Assembly: GCA_009920585.1 (NCBI GenBank)
Contig: RFZT01000065.1
Span: 1-10,432, forward strand
Source: a bacterium
Lineage (GTDB): Bacteria > Verrucomicrobiota > Verrucomicrobiia > Chthoniobacterales > Terrimicrobiaceae
Direction of reading: 5' to 3'
Length of the DNA stretch: 10,432 nucleotides
Positions 1 to 5,751 of this stretch are shown piece by piece. Below the pieces are notes generated by a model that did not search any database, was not told the DNA's origin, and saw only the letters and a list, made by a program, of their open reading frames with translations. Each line of letters opens with the position of its first letter. Within the stretch, counting starts at the first letter, position 1. Both the position numbers and the translations under genes were made by a program.

Positions 1-22
1 AACAAAAGAGAAAGAAAAACCT

Positions 23-253
23 ATGCGCTCGATCAAAGATAAAAAAGTAGCTCGTGAAGAAGAAACAAGTACCGACCATCTGGATTTGTCCAACGCGGTT
101 CGGGTTTCGATGCCGAACTTGAAATTTTCCACTGAGACGATTTCGCTGCGGATGCCGGTTTCGTTGCTGGGGCGCATCAAGCAGGAGGCCAATCGAAAGG
201 ATGTCCCCTATCAAAGCCTTATTAAAATGAGCCTCGCCGAGAAGTTCAGCTGA
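23..253 (+). CDS. CopG/RHH family antitoxin (BrnA-like)
   Basis: A 76-residue ribbon-helix-helix protein of the CopG antitoxin type. The C-terminal half is diagnostic: a PNLKFSTETISLRMP strand region (about residues 31-45) leads into helix residues LLGRIKQEANRKDVPYQS and a final SLIKMSLAEKF. This matches the usual 'ISLR(L/M)P..LL.RIK..AN..DVPYQSLIK..LAEK' pattern of that family. Such proteins bind DNA as dimers, neutralise a toxin and repress their own operon. In this family the partner is often a BrnT-type toxin encoded just upstream; only 22 nt lie to the left here, so the toxin is probably outside the window, or the antitoxin is an orphan. The N-terminus is lysine- and glutamate-rich and probably flexible. 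The start at 23 has only a purine-rich stretch before it, not a strong Shine-Dalgarno. The phosphatase gene follows after 13 nt. Family assignment is firm; the partner is inferred. Confidence 0.85.
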   Translation: MRSIKDKKVAREEETSTDHLDLSNAVRVSMPNLKFSTETISLRMPVSLLGRIKQEANRKDVPYQSLIKMSLAEKFS

Positions 254-266
254 AGCGGCGAAAATA

Positions 267-674
267 ATGATTCGAAAAGAAATACCCGATGTGCTTTTTG
301 CAACATCACGACCTGGCTATGACTACGGCGCAAATGCCCCAGTCTCGCCGGAAGTCGTTGCGCACTGGATCGCAGAAGTCGAATCCATGGGAGCGAAATC
401 GATCATCTGTCTTTTGAATGACCAACATTTGAAGCTATATGGAGCGCAGTCGACCGGTTTGCTGCAGGCTTACCGTGATGCAGGTTTCCAAGTCGGGCAT
501 GTGCCTGCGGTGGATCACCAGAGACCGCCGCTCTCAGTCATTGAACTGAAGTCCGTGGAGCAGCATTTTAAAGAACTCCCCAAACCGATACTCATCCATT
601 GCAGTGCCGGCGTCGATCGAACCGGCGCCGCAGTCCGCTATTTAAAAACTCTCCCTTCCGACAGCACTAACTGA
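267..674 (+). CDS. Dual-specificity/tyrosine phosphatase-like protein
   Basis: A 135-residue cytosolic protein with the cysteine-phosphatase signature HCSAGVDRTG at residues 111-120. It has the full CX5R loop (Cys112 nucleophile, Arg118 phosphate binding) followed by the usual Thr/Gly. Asp83, in the segment AVDHQRPPLS, is the likely general acid. There is no signal peptide or membrane segment. Members of this superfamily hydrolyse phosphate from Tyr, Ser or Thr residues or from small phosphorylated molecules; the substrate cannot be told from sequence. Only 17 residues follow the catalytic Arg, so the last helices of a standard dual-specificity phosphatase fold are short or missing; the protein may be a compact form or slightly truncated. 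It sits 13 nt after the RHH antitoxin and 38 nt before the next antitoxin gene, in the same orientation, so co-transcription is plausible. No strong Shine-Dalgarno precedes the ATG. Confidence 0.8.
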   Translation: MIRKEIPDVLFATSRPGYDYGANAPVSPEVVAHWIAEVESMGAKSIICLLNDQHLKLYGAQSTGLLQAYRDAGFQVGHVPAVDHQRPPLSVIELKSVEQHFKELPKPILIHCSAGVDRTGAAVRYLKTLPSDSTN

Positions 675-697
675 CGCCTCTCAAATAGACCCCAGAC

Positions 698-705
698 AGA
701 GGGAG
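698..705 (+). promoter_or_regulatory. Ribosome binding site for the 713 start
   Basis: AGAGGGAG is followed by a 7-nt spacer and the TTG at 713. It is one of the few good Shine-Dalgarno sequences in the window, and the main argument for the long TTG start over the internal ATG at 881. Confidence 0.5.
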
Positions 706-712
706 TTAGATA

Positions 713-1081
713 TTGATCAAGAGCACTACTGATTCAATGCTCGCCTGCCCGTCTGAACGGCCTGATTGCATGCACGGCGGTCATAGAGACGAGTCGCTAG
801 AAGGGACACCGCTCTCGACTCTCGATGAATTCCGGAGAGTTTCCCTTGACGATGCGCTTGAGTCAGTATTTTTTCATTGTATGTCGTCTGTGATGCTGCT
901 TGCGGAACTGGAGGGTGTGCCGGAGGAAACACGCCGAGAGGTTCTGGATTTTTTAGCTTTTTTGAAAAGCCGTAATGCAGCCTCATTGCCAAGAGGAGAA
1001 TCCTTGTTGCCCTTGGCTCAGACGGCTTGGGCGGAAGATTGGTCTTCCCCTGAGGAGGATGAGGCATGGAAGGACTTGTAG
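713..1081 (+). CDS. Antitoxin of a PemK/MazF-type pair (DUF2281-like)
   Basis: The recognisable part is the last 66 residues (from Met57, nucleotide 881). A helix ELEGVPEETRREVLDFLAFL is followed by a linker and the acidic, Trp-rich tail LAQTAWAEDWSSPEEDEAW. This layout fits small DUF2281-type antitoxins, which start close to the 'LP.E...EVLDF..FL' helix and use a disordered acidic tail to wrap the toxin. The gene overlaps the toxin gene by 16 nt, the usual antitoxin-first order, so translation is probably coupled. The start is uncertain. TTG at 713 has a good ribosome site and gives 122 residues; ATG at 881 gives the family's usual length but has no clear ribosome site. Residues 1-56 show no family features that I recognise and may be an extension or fused leftover sequence. 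The pair probably represses its own transcription, as is usual for this class. Confidence 0.7.
   Translation: MIKSTTDSMLACPSERPDCMHGGHRDESLEGTPLSTLDEFRRVSLDDALESVFFHCMSSVMLLAELEGVPEETRREVLDFLAFLKSRNAASLPRGESLLPLAQTAWAEDWSSPEEDEAWKDL
1052..1058 (+). promoter_or_regulatory. Ribosome binding site for the toxin gene
   Basis: GAGGAGG lies 7 nt before the ATG at 1066, inside the end of the antitoxin gene. It is near-consensus and fixes the toxin start. Confidence 0.65.
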
Positions 1082-1461
1082 CAGGCGATGTCGTGGTCGT
1101 GCCATTTCCTTTCACGGATTTGACCAGCCAAAAAGTCCGGCCCGCACTTGTTTTGGCATCATTAGATCGAGGTGATGTGCTTCTTTGCCAGATCACCAGC
1201 AAGCCAATCTCTCACAAGTATTTCATTCACGTTGACCAAGCGGATTTCTTCGATGGGGGGTTGCCTAGGCAGAGTTACTTTTTGCCGCAAAGGATTGTGA
1301 CCGCGAGTAGCGGTATCGTGAGGCGTCGGGCTGGGAAAATCACGTACGCAAACTTTCAGATATCCGTCACGCTGTTTGCCAAGTGGTGCGTGGAGAAGTT
1401 TAGTTTGCGAGTTTTTGGTAACAGATACGTTGGCGCTGGCCGAGTCGCCGCTCTTGGCTGA
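1066..1461 (+). CDS. PemK/MazF family toxin (mRNA interferase), altered C-terminus
   Basis: Residues 5-31 carry the hallmark of the family: GDVVVVPFPFTDL, a short turn, then KVRPALVLAS. These form the beta-barrel edge and the conserved Arg-Pro of PemK/MazF endoribonucleases. DVLLCQITSK (37-46) and SYFLPQRIVTASSGIVRRRAGKI (70-92) are the later core strands. Toxins of this family cut single-stranded RNA at short sequences and stop growth when the antitoxin is lost. The start is set by a strong ribosome site at 1052-1058. The C-terminus is odd. Family members normally finish soon after the 'vGKls' motif with a helix, whereas here about 40 further residues follow. The last 15 or so (from about residue 117) are read antisense through a TPR-protein remnant. 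The native end was therefore probably replaced by a rearrangement; the core appears intact, so activity is possible but not certain. Confidence 0.8.
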   Translation: MEGLVAGDVVVVPFPFTDLTSQKVRPALVLASLDRGDVLLCQITSKPISHKYFIHVDQADFFDGGLPRQSYFLPQRIVTASSGIVRRRAGKITYANFQISVTLFAKWCVEKFSLRVFGNRYVGAGRVAALG

Positions 1462-1680
1462 TGCGGCTCCAAGGCCGTTGAGCGCGTAGGGATTGTCGGG
1501 CTTCAGATCAAGCGCTTTGGTAAAAAAACGGATGGCAGAATCCGAACCCTGTTCGCAGGTGAAAATATTCCACTGCACGACATAGCTCCAGGCATCATCG
1601 GGAGCGAGTCGCAGGGTATCGATGAGCTGATTCTTGGTTGCCGACAAATCGCCGAGCTCATAGTGAAGCATAGCCAGATG
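1414..1680 (-). pseudogene. TPR-repeat protein fragment
   Basis: On the minus strand this stretch reads as about 89 codons of tetratricopeptide-repeat protein. HLAMLHYELGDLSATKNQL opens one repeat, TLRLAPDDAWSYVV follows, then IRFFTKALDLKPDNPYALNG and a further partial unit ending in SGDSASAN. The A-L-x-L-x-P-(D)-N/D spacing of consecutive TPR helices is plain over two and a half units. There is no plausible start before it and the pattern fades after about 1414, although the frame stays open in both directions. It is a gene fragment, not a working protein. It lies antisense to the end of the toxin gene, which marks a join between two formerly unrelated pieces. TPR proteins are scaffolds; no specific role can be given. 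Confidence 0.6.
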
Positions 1681-1708
1681 GCGACGGCGTCGCGCTGGGC
1701 AGAAACTT

Positions 1709-1735
1709 TTCTCCGTGTCTTGGTGTCTCCGTGAG
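1709..1735. repeat. Short GTGTCT-type repeat
   Basis: The stretch contains near-repeats of an 8-nt unit (gtgtcttg, gtgtctcc, gtgagagg). From memory, this 'ctccgtgtcttggtgtctccgtg' type of sequence recurs as dispersed copies between genes in several environmental bacteria. Only one copy is in this window, so dispersal is not shown here. Confidence 0.3.
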
Positions 1736-1776
1736 AGGCTTGCGCCGAGAGACGCGCTGTGCCCCTCTCCTAAAAT

Positions 1777-1797
1777 CCAAAAGCAAGCTGCTTTTGG
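1777..1797. repeat. Perfect 9-bp inverted repeat (hairpin)
   Basis: CCAAAAGCA, a 3-nt loop (AGC), then TGCTTTTGG: a perfect 9-bp stem. On the + strand it is followed by TATCAG, so there is no T-tract; on the - strand ATTTTA follows, which is closer to a weak intrinsic terminator. It lies between the TPR fragment and the first leader repeat and could end transcription entering this region, or be the end of a decayed element. Confidence 0.45.
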
Positions 1798-1850
1798 TAT
1801 CAGAGGCTGATCAATACTGAGGCACACAGCAAGCGAGATGGAATGGCATT

Positions 1851-1979
1851 CCGAGTTCGCGCTCAGAAAATGGCCAAATGGCTAGGCTGACAGGCGGGCC
1901 CCAAAGTTTTACAAATTCATATTCACCCATCCCTATCAAATAAAATCTGCATACCCATTGAATAGTTGGTTTCTTCTAT
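1851..1979 (+). repeat. Direct repeat, copy 1 (promoter plus leader start)
   Basis: This block matches 5426-5555 at most positions, with one net single-base gap. It includes a 30-base stretch identical in both copies (1871-1900 against 5446-5475, beginning TGGCCAAATGGCTAGG). Similarity begins abruptly at CCGAGTTCGC and stops at TTCTTCTAT, inside a signal-peptide-like coding start. The copies lie 3.6 kb apart and bracket the rhamnosidase gene in direct orientation. This copy carries a decayed start codon (ATA at 1940, where copy 2 has ATG). Confidence 0.9.
1887..1915 (+). promoter_or_regulatory. Putative sigma-70 promoter in repeat copy 1
   Basis: CTGACA (1887-1892) and TACAAA (1910-1915) are separated by 17 nt. 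The -35 box is one base off consensus and the -10 box two bases off. Both boxes and the 17-nt spacing are kept in copy 2. It would drive the rhamnosidase gene from about 130 nt upstream. This is a prediction by eye only. Confidence 0.4.
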
Positions 1980-2035
1980 CGTTCTTACCGCAGAATCCGA
2001 TGGTTCAAGCCAGCCACGATCACGATGAAGTCTGA
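1940..2035 (+). pseudogene. Signal-peptide-like leader relic before the rhamnosidase gene
   Basis: Read from ATA at 1940, 31 codons give IKSAYPLNSWFLLSFLPQ and a tail ending VQASHDHDEV, then TGA at 2033-2035. This has the charged start, hydrophobic core and A-x-A-like end (VQA before S) of a signal peptide. The first 13 or so codons align with the ATG-initiated leader in the second repeat copy (5516), so ATA is probably a decayed ATG. The stop lies 10 nt before the rhamnosidase start. It looks like the start of a secreted-protein gene whose body has been lost. A translated short leader using a rare start codon is possible but unlikely. Confidence 0.4.
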
Positions 2036-2045
2036 ATAGAAGGGA

Positions 2046-5000
2046 ATGAATACCACCCCCAGACGCCTCATGTTGGGATTCGTCGCTCTCTTGGTATCGC
2101 CCCTGATGGGACTTTGTGCGTTTGGCGCAGCGGAGGTTGTTTCGGATCCCATTCAGATCCCGCTCTCGGAGTCGCCGACGGATTCCGGTTCGCGTGCAGG
2201 GACTATGGGATGCTCTTCCGACGATCTCAAAGTGGGCTTTGCCACTCCACCCTCGGCTGCCCGCCCGCGTTTCTATTGGTTCTGGCTTGGTGGTTCCATG
2301 ACCAAGGAAGGGATCCGAGCTGATCTGGAGGCCATGCATGATGTTGGCATCGGAGGTGTATTGATGATGAATGCTTATCCCACGTCTCCGCTCAGCATCA
2401 CCTGTATGGGCGACCAATGGTGGGACTTGTTGACCTACGCCAACACGGAGGCCAAGCGCCAAGGGATCCTGTTCGGGACTCATAATTGTCCGGGCTGGAG
2501 CACGAGTGGAGGACCTTGGAATACCATGGAAAACTCGATGCAGAAGGTCGTGTTTTCGGAGCAAACCGTCCAAGGACCGAGCGCCGATGCATTGAGACTC
2601 GCGCGTCCGGAAATCGATCCCAAATTCGACTACTACCGAGATATAGCCGTTCTCGCGGTGAAAAATGCCAAGGCGCAATCTGTCCCGACAGCGGATATCG
2701 TTGATCTAAGCGGGCAAATGGATGAGCAGGGTCTTTTGAAATGGCGCGCGCCTGAGGGCGTCTGGACGATCTACCGATTTGGCCATACCACCACTGGGCA
2801 TAAGAACGGTCCACCGATTGAGGGAGGGCAGGGATTAGAATGCGATAAGATGAGCCGCGAGGCCACTAAGATTCATTTTGAAGGCTACGCAAAAAAGATC
2901 ATCGAGCGAATGCGTCCGCTCGTGGGAGAGACTTTTCACAATCTCGAACTCGATAGCTATGAAGCTGGCAAACAGAACTGGACCCCGAAGTTTCGCGAGG
3001 AATTTCAAAAGCGCCGAGGCTATGACTTGATACCCTGGTTGCCGGTTCTCGCTGGTTGTACCGTGGGGAGCTCAGACCAGACTACTCGTTTCAAGTGGGA
3101 CATGGAAAAAACCATTTCCGATCTTTTTATCGAGAACCACTATCAATATCTGGCCGAGCTTGCGCGTCAACAGGGGGTCGGGATGGACTACGAAGCCTAC
3201 GGCGGTCCCTTTGACCCGCTTGGTGCGGGTGGGGCGGCGGATATGCCAATGGGTGAGGGCTGGACAGGATCGGCGGGGTGGGGGACAGTCAACTTTGCGG
3301 TATCTGCTGCACACACACATGGTAGGCCGCTCGTGGGTTGCGAGGCACTCACGTCTACCCCTATTAACTCGCAGTGGAAGCAGACCCCTTACTCCATCAA
3401 AGCCTTTGCGGACCGTGCATTTTCCATGGGCATCAATATGATGGTTCTGCACTGCTATGCCCAGCAACCCTGGGAACATGTGCGCCCTGGCATGACCATG
3501 AATTTCTGGGGAACTCAATTCAGTCGCACCCAAACGTGGTGGGATTTTTCACGTCCTTGGTTTGATTACCTCGCCCGTTGCCAATTCCTGCTGCAACGCG
3601 GGATGCCTGTTGTTGACATCTGCGTGCTTGGTACCGTCAGTCCTGGGGGAATTCCTGCGGACTGCAAAACCGATTTCTGCAATGACGAGACCTTATCTCG
3701 GATGACAGTCAAGGACGGCGACCTCGTTCTGCCCGACGGAATGCGATATCGCCTTCTTCTGCTTCCGAGTAACCGCCAGATCCCCTTGGAAAGCCTCAAG
3801 GAAATAGAGCGACTAGTGAAGGCCGGTGCCGCCATTGCCGGTCCACGTCCGGATCGGATTCCGGGATTAACCAATTACCCCCAGCAAGACGAGGTGCTGC
3901 AAAAACTCGCGGGAACCATTTGGGGGAACTCGGATGGAATCACGGTCAAGGATGCGTTCTACGGGAAAGGGCATGTCTTCTGGGGTCTTCCTGTCTCAGA
4001 GGTCCTGACGAAACTAGGGATTTCTCCGGATGTTGTCTTCCGCGAATCCCGTTCGGCGGCGGGAGTTCTTGCGGGTTCACTCGCAAACGGAATCGAATTC
4101 AATCATCGGACCGCGGAAGGCACGGAAATTTATTTCATCTCCAATCAGGAGGATTGCTATCGCGAGGTGGTTGCATCCTTCCGTGTAGCAGGGAAGCAGG
4201 CCTCGTTCTGGTATCCTGATTCAGGTAAATCGGAACCGGTTCCTGTTTACGAAGAGCGCGCTCCGTCCGATTCCCGCTTTGTTGTGTTTCAGAACACGCC
4301 TGGAGTTGACCACCTCACCCGCATCATCCGGACATCTGGAAAAGACAGCGGGTCAGCAGCAACACTGCCGCCACTTCGAATTGCCAAGGCCATGGCTTCG
4401 TCAAAGGACAAAAAAACCTTTGTTGATCTCACTGATAAAGTGCAGGCGCTGGCCCAGATTGGGACTCTGCGCATTACCCCGGACGTGTTTCAGCAACTGA
4501 CGGCGGACGTCCTCAATGTCGAAAAAATCTGCATCGATTATCTCGTCGATGACGACCAGCGCATGTGTTATTCGCACCCGAACGTAACGCTACAAATTCC
4601 TCAGGGGGTACCTCTCTCTCGTGATGTTGACTGCGAGGTATCAACAACAAGCGGCGGCAATACATCCCTGACTGTCTGGCACCCCGGAACATATCGAGTT
4701 CAGTGGGCATCTGGCCAATCCAGCGAGATCAACGTCAATGCGGTGAAGGAATCTTTGCCACTCAATAAAGACTGGGCCGTCGCTTTCAAACCAGGGTTGG
4801 GAGCCCCAGAATCCGTATCATTGACCGAGTTGGCTTCACTCAGCAAACATTCGATTCTAGGAGTGAGATACTACTCAGGAATCTCAACCTACGAGAAACG
4901 ATTCTCGGTGCCAGACGAGCTTCGGGATGCCACGATAGTGACTCGGCTGGATTTAGGGATCGTGAAAAGTGTTGCTGAAGTGATTTTGAATGGTCGCAAT

Positions 5001-5423
5001 TTAGGAATCCTTTGGAAACCCCCATTCCTCGTGGACGTGACTGGCTGCCTTCGCGCAGGCGAAAACCACCTTCAAATCAAGGTTGCGAACACCTGGCCCA
5101 ACCGCATGATTGGTGATGAGCAGGAACCGGATGACTGCACTTGGTCGCACGTTATCACTTGGACCCATGGCGATCAGCCTGAGCCGGTCGGCCGTAGCCT
5201 GTCTGTAATTCCGAACTGGGTGATCAATAAATCGCCTCGTCCCTCGACGGGGCGCGTCACGTTCAGTACGTGGAAATTTTTCAACAAAGATACCCCGCTT
5301 CTTGAATCTGGATTGTTGGGACCGGTCAAGATCGATGCCGCGCAGAGTTTCACTTTTGAGTCATCTTCCAAGTCAGAGTCCCATAAAAACTCAGGAACTG
5401 AAAGTAAGCCTGACGGAAAATAA
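2046..5423 (+). CDS. Secreted GH106-type alpha-L-rhamnosidase
   Basis: A 1125-residue protein of glycoside hydrolase family 106. This family removes alpha-linked L-rhamnose from plant or algal polysaccharides by an inverting, calcium-assisted mechanism. Residues 1-28 form a signal peptide (Arg-Arg, then a hydrophobic core, with likely cleavage near AFGA/AE), so it acts in the periplasm or outside. Family landmarks run in order: FATPPSAARPRFYWFWLGG (65-83), KEGIRADLEAMHDVGIGG (87-104), LELDSYEAGKQNWTPKFREE (300-319), MDYEAYGGPFDP (380-391) with MPMGEGW, GCEALTS (431-437), and ADRAFSMGIN...YAQQPW through RPGMTM and RTQTWW (455-499). The Glu residues of the EAYGG and GCEALTS motifs are candidate catalytic or metal-site acids; this is my inference. 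The C-terminal part (about 960-1060, with the ILNGRNLGILWKPPF motif and LQIKVANTWPNR) is a galactose-binding-like beta-sandwich. The ribosome site (AGAAGGGA) directly abuts the ATG, so initiation may be weak. The gene is flanked by direct repeats and lies next to a GH3 remnant, suggesting a former glycan-degradation cluster. Confidence 0.88.
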   Translation: MNTTPRRLMLGFVALLVSPLMGLCAFGAAEVVSDPIQIPLSESPTDSGSRAGTMGCSSDDLKVGFATPPSAARPRFYWFWLGGSMTKEGIRADLEAMHDVGIGGVLMMNAYPTSPLSITCMGDQWWDLLTYANTEAKRQGILFGTHNCPGWSTSGGPWNTMENSMQKVVFSEQTVQGPSADALRLARPEIDPKFDYYRDIAVLAVKNAKAQSVPTADIVDLSGQMDEQGLLKWRAPEGVWTIYRFGHTTTGHKNGPPIEGGQGLECDKMSREATKIHFEGYAKKIIERMRPLVGETFHNLELDSYEAGKQNWTPKFREEFQKRRGYDLIPWLPVLAGCTVGSSDQTTRFKWDMEKTISDLFIENHYQYLAELARQQGVGMDYEAYGGPFDPLGAGGAADMPMGEGWTGSAGWGTVNFAVSAAHTHGRPLVGCEALTSTPINSQWKQTPYSIKAFADRAFSMGINMMVLHCYAQQPWEHVRPGMTMNFWGTQFSRTQTWWDFSRPWFDYLARCQFLLQRGMPVVDICVLGTVSPGGIPADCKTDFCNDETLSRMTVKDGDLVLPDGMRYRLLLLPSNRQIPLESLKEIERLVKAGAAIAGPRPDRIPGLTNYPQQDEVLQKLAGTIWGNSDGITVKDAFYGKGHVFWGLPVSEVLTKLGISPDVVFRESRSAAGVLAGSLANGIEFNHRTAEGTEIYFISNQEDCYREVVASFRVAGKQASFWYPDSGKSEPVPVYEERAPSDSRFVVFQNTPGVDHLTRIIRTSGKDSGSAATLPPLRIAKAMASSKDKKTFVDLTDKVQALAQIGTLRITPDVFQQLTADVLNVEKICIDYLVDDDQRMCYSHPNVTLQIPQGVPLSRDVDCEVSTTSGGNTSLTVWHPGTYRVQWASGQSSEINVNAVKESLPLNKDWAVAFKPGLGAPESVSLTELASLSKHSILGVRYYSGISTYEKRFSVPDELRDATIVTRLDLGIVKSVAEVILNGRNLGILWKPPFLVDVTGCLRAGENHLQIKVANTWPNRMIGDEQEPDDCTWSHVITWTHGDQPEPVGRSLSVIPNWVINKSPRPSTGRVTFSTWKFFNKDTPLLESGLLGPVKIDAAQSFTFESSSKSESHKNSGTESKPDGK

Positions 5424-5425
5424 CC

Positions 5426-5555
5426 CCGAGTTCGCGATCAGAAACTGGCCAAATGGCTAGGCTGACAGGCGGGCCCAAAAGTTTTACAAATTTGCATTCA
5501 CTAACCCCCTTTTAAATGAAATCTGTATACCTATTGAGTAGTTTTTTTCTTCTAT
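5426..5555 (+). repeat. Direct repeat, copy 2 (promoter plus leader start)
   Basis: The second copy of the block at 1851-1979 begins 2 nt after the rhamnosidase stop codon. It keeps the ATG at 5516 that is ATA in copy 1, and it is also cut off within the signal-peptide-like coding start. The two ends of similarity are sharp, which argues for recombination or duplication of a defined segment, not slow divergence of two whole genes. Confidence 0.9.
5462..5490 (+). promoter_or_regulatory. Putative sigma-70 promoter in repeat copy 2
   Basis: CTGACA (5462-5467), a 17-nt spacer and TACAAA (5485-5490), identical boxes to those of copy 1. It lies 25 nt before the leader ATG and would transcribe the GH3 relic and the desaturase gene. 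Confidence 0.4.
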
Positions 5556-5751
5556 TGGCCTCACTCCGTTTCAGTTCGCCTTCGCGGACCCAAAGGGGGA
5601 ACGCCGCACGGAAGGGGAATATGAGATCGCGGTTGGTGGCTCTCAAAAGGCAGCGCAAGTCTCAACGGTGGAGTTTGAAACGCCAATCGTGGCGCCTCGG
5701 TATGAACATGTCGCACCTGTTTTAACATTCCATTCAGAAAACAAAAAATGA
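5516..5751 (+). pseudogene. Relic of a secreted GH3-type glycosidase (leader plus C-terminal tail)
   Basis: ATG at 5516 opens a good signal peptide, MKSVYLLSSFFLLLASL. From about 5560 the meaningful frame is one base different. There, TPFQFAFADPKGERRTEGEY and then EIAVGGSQKAAQVSTVEF run to a TGA at 5749-5751. That tail resembles the C-terminal fibronectin-III-like end of GH3 beta-glucosidases/xylosidases ('F...D.KG....PGEY.I.VGGSQ'). The simplest reading is a GH3 gene with nearly its whole body deleted, leaving leader and tail out of frame. Read straight through, the leader frame gives a 69-residue product ending near 5725 with no family features. The tail's TGA overlaps the desaturase ATG (ATGA), so the two were probably once coupled in an operon. 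The GH3 assignment rests on about 60 residues by eye. Confidence 0.5.

Noticed and set aside
1162..1827. The full 221-codon minus-strand frame as an intact TPR protein.
   Set aside because: Only about 1414-1680 looks like TPR. The first part reads through the repeats and hairpin, and the last part is antisense to the toxin core.
2105..2125. A lipobox in the rhamnosidase signal peptide (MGLC).
   Set aside because: The residue before Cys is Leu, not Gly, Ala or Ser, so a type I signal peptide with cleavage a few residues later is more likely.
1923..2678. A 251-codon minus-strand frame opposite the start of the rhamnosidase gene.
   Set aside because: No recognisable domains, and it spans the repeat, the leader relic and conserved GH106 coding sequence in the other direction.
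5540..5560. A T-TTT-TTT heptamer (5542-5548) that could allow -1 frameshifting from the leader frame into the GH3-like tail frame.
   Set aside because: The heptamer fits the slippery pattern, but the shift would cut the hydrophobic core of the signal peptide, no stimulatory structure is apparent, and the product would be a leader joined to a domain fragment. Deletion and decay explain it better.
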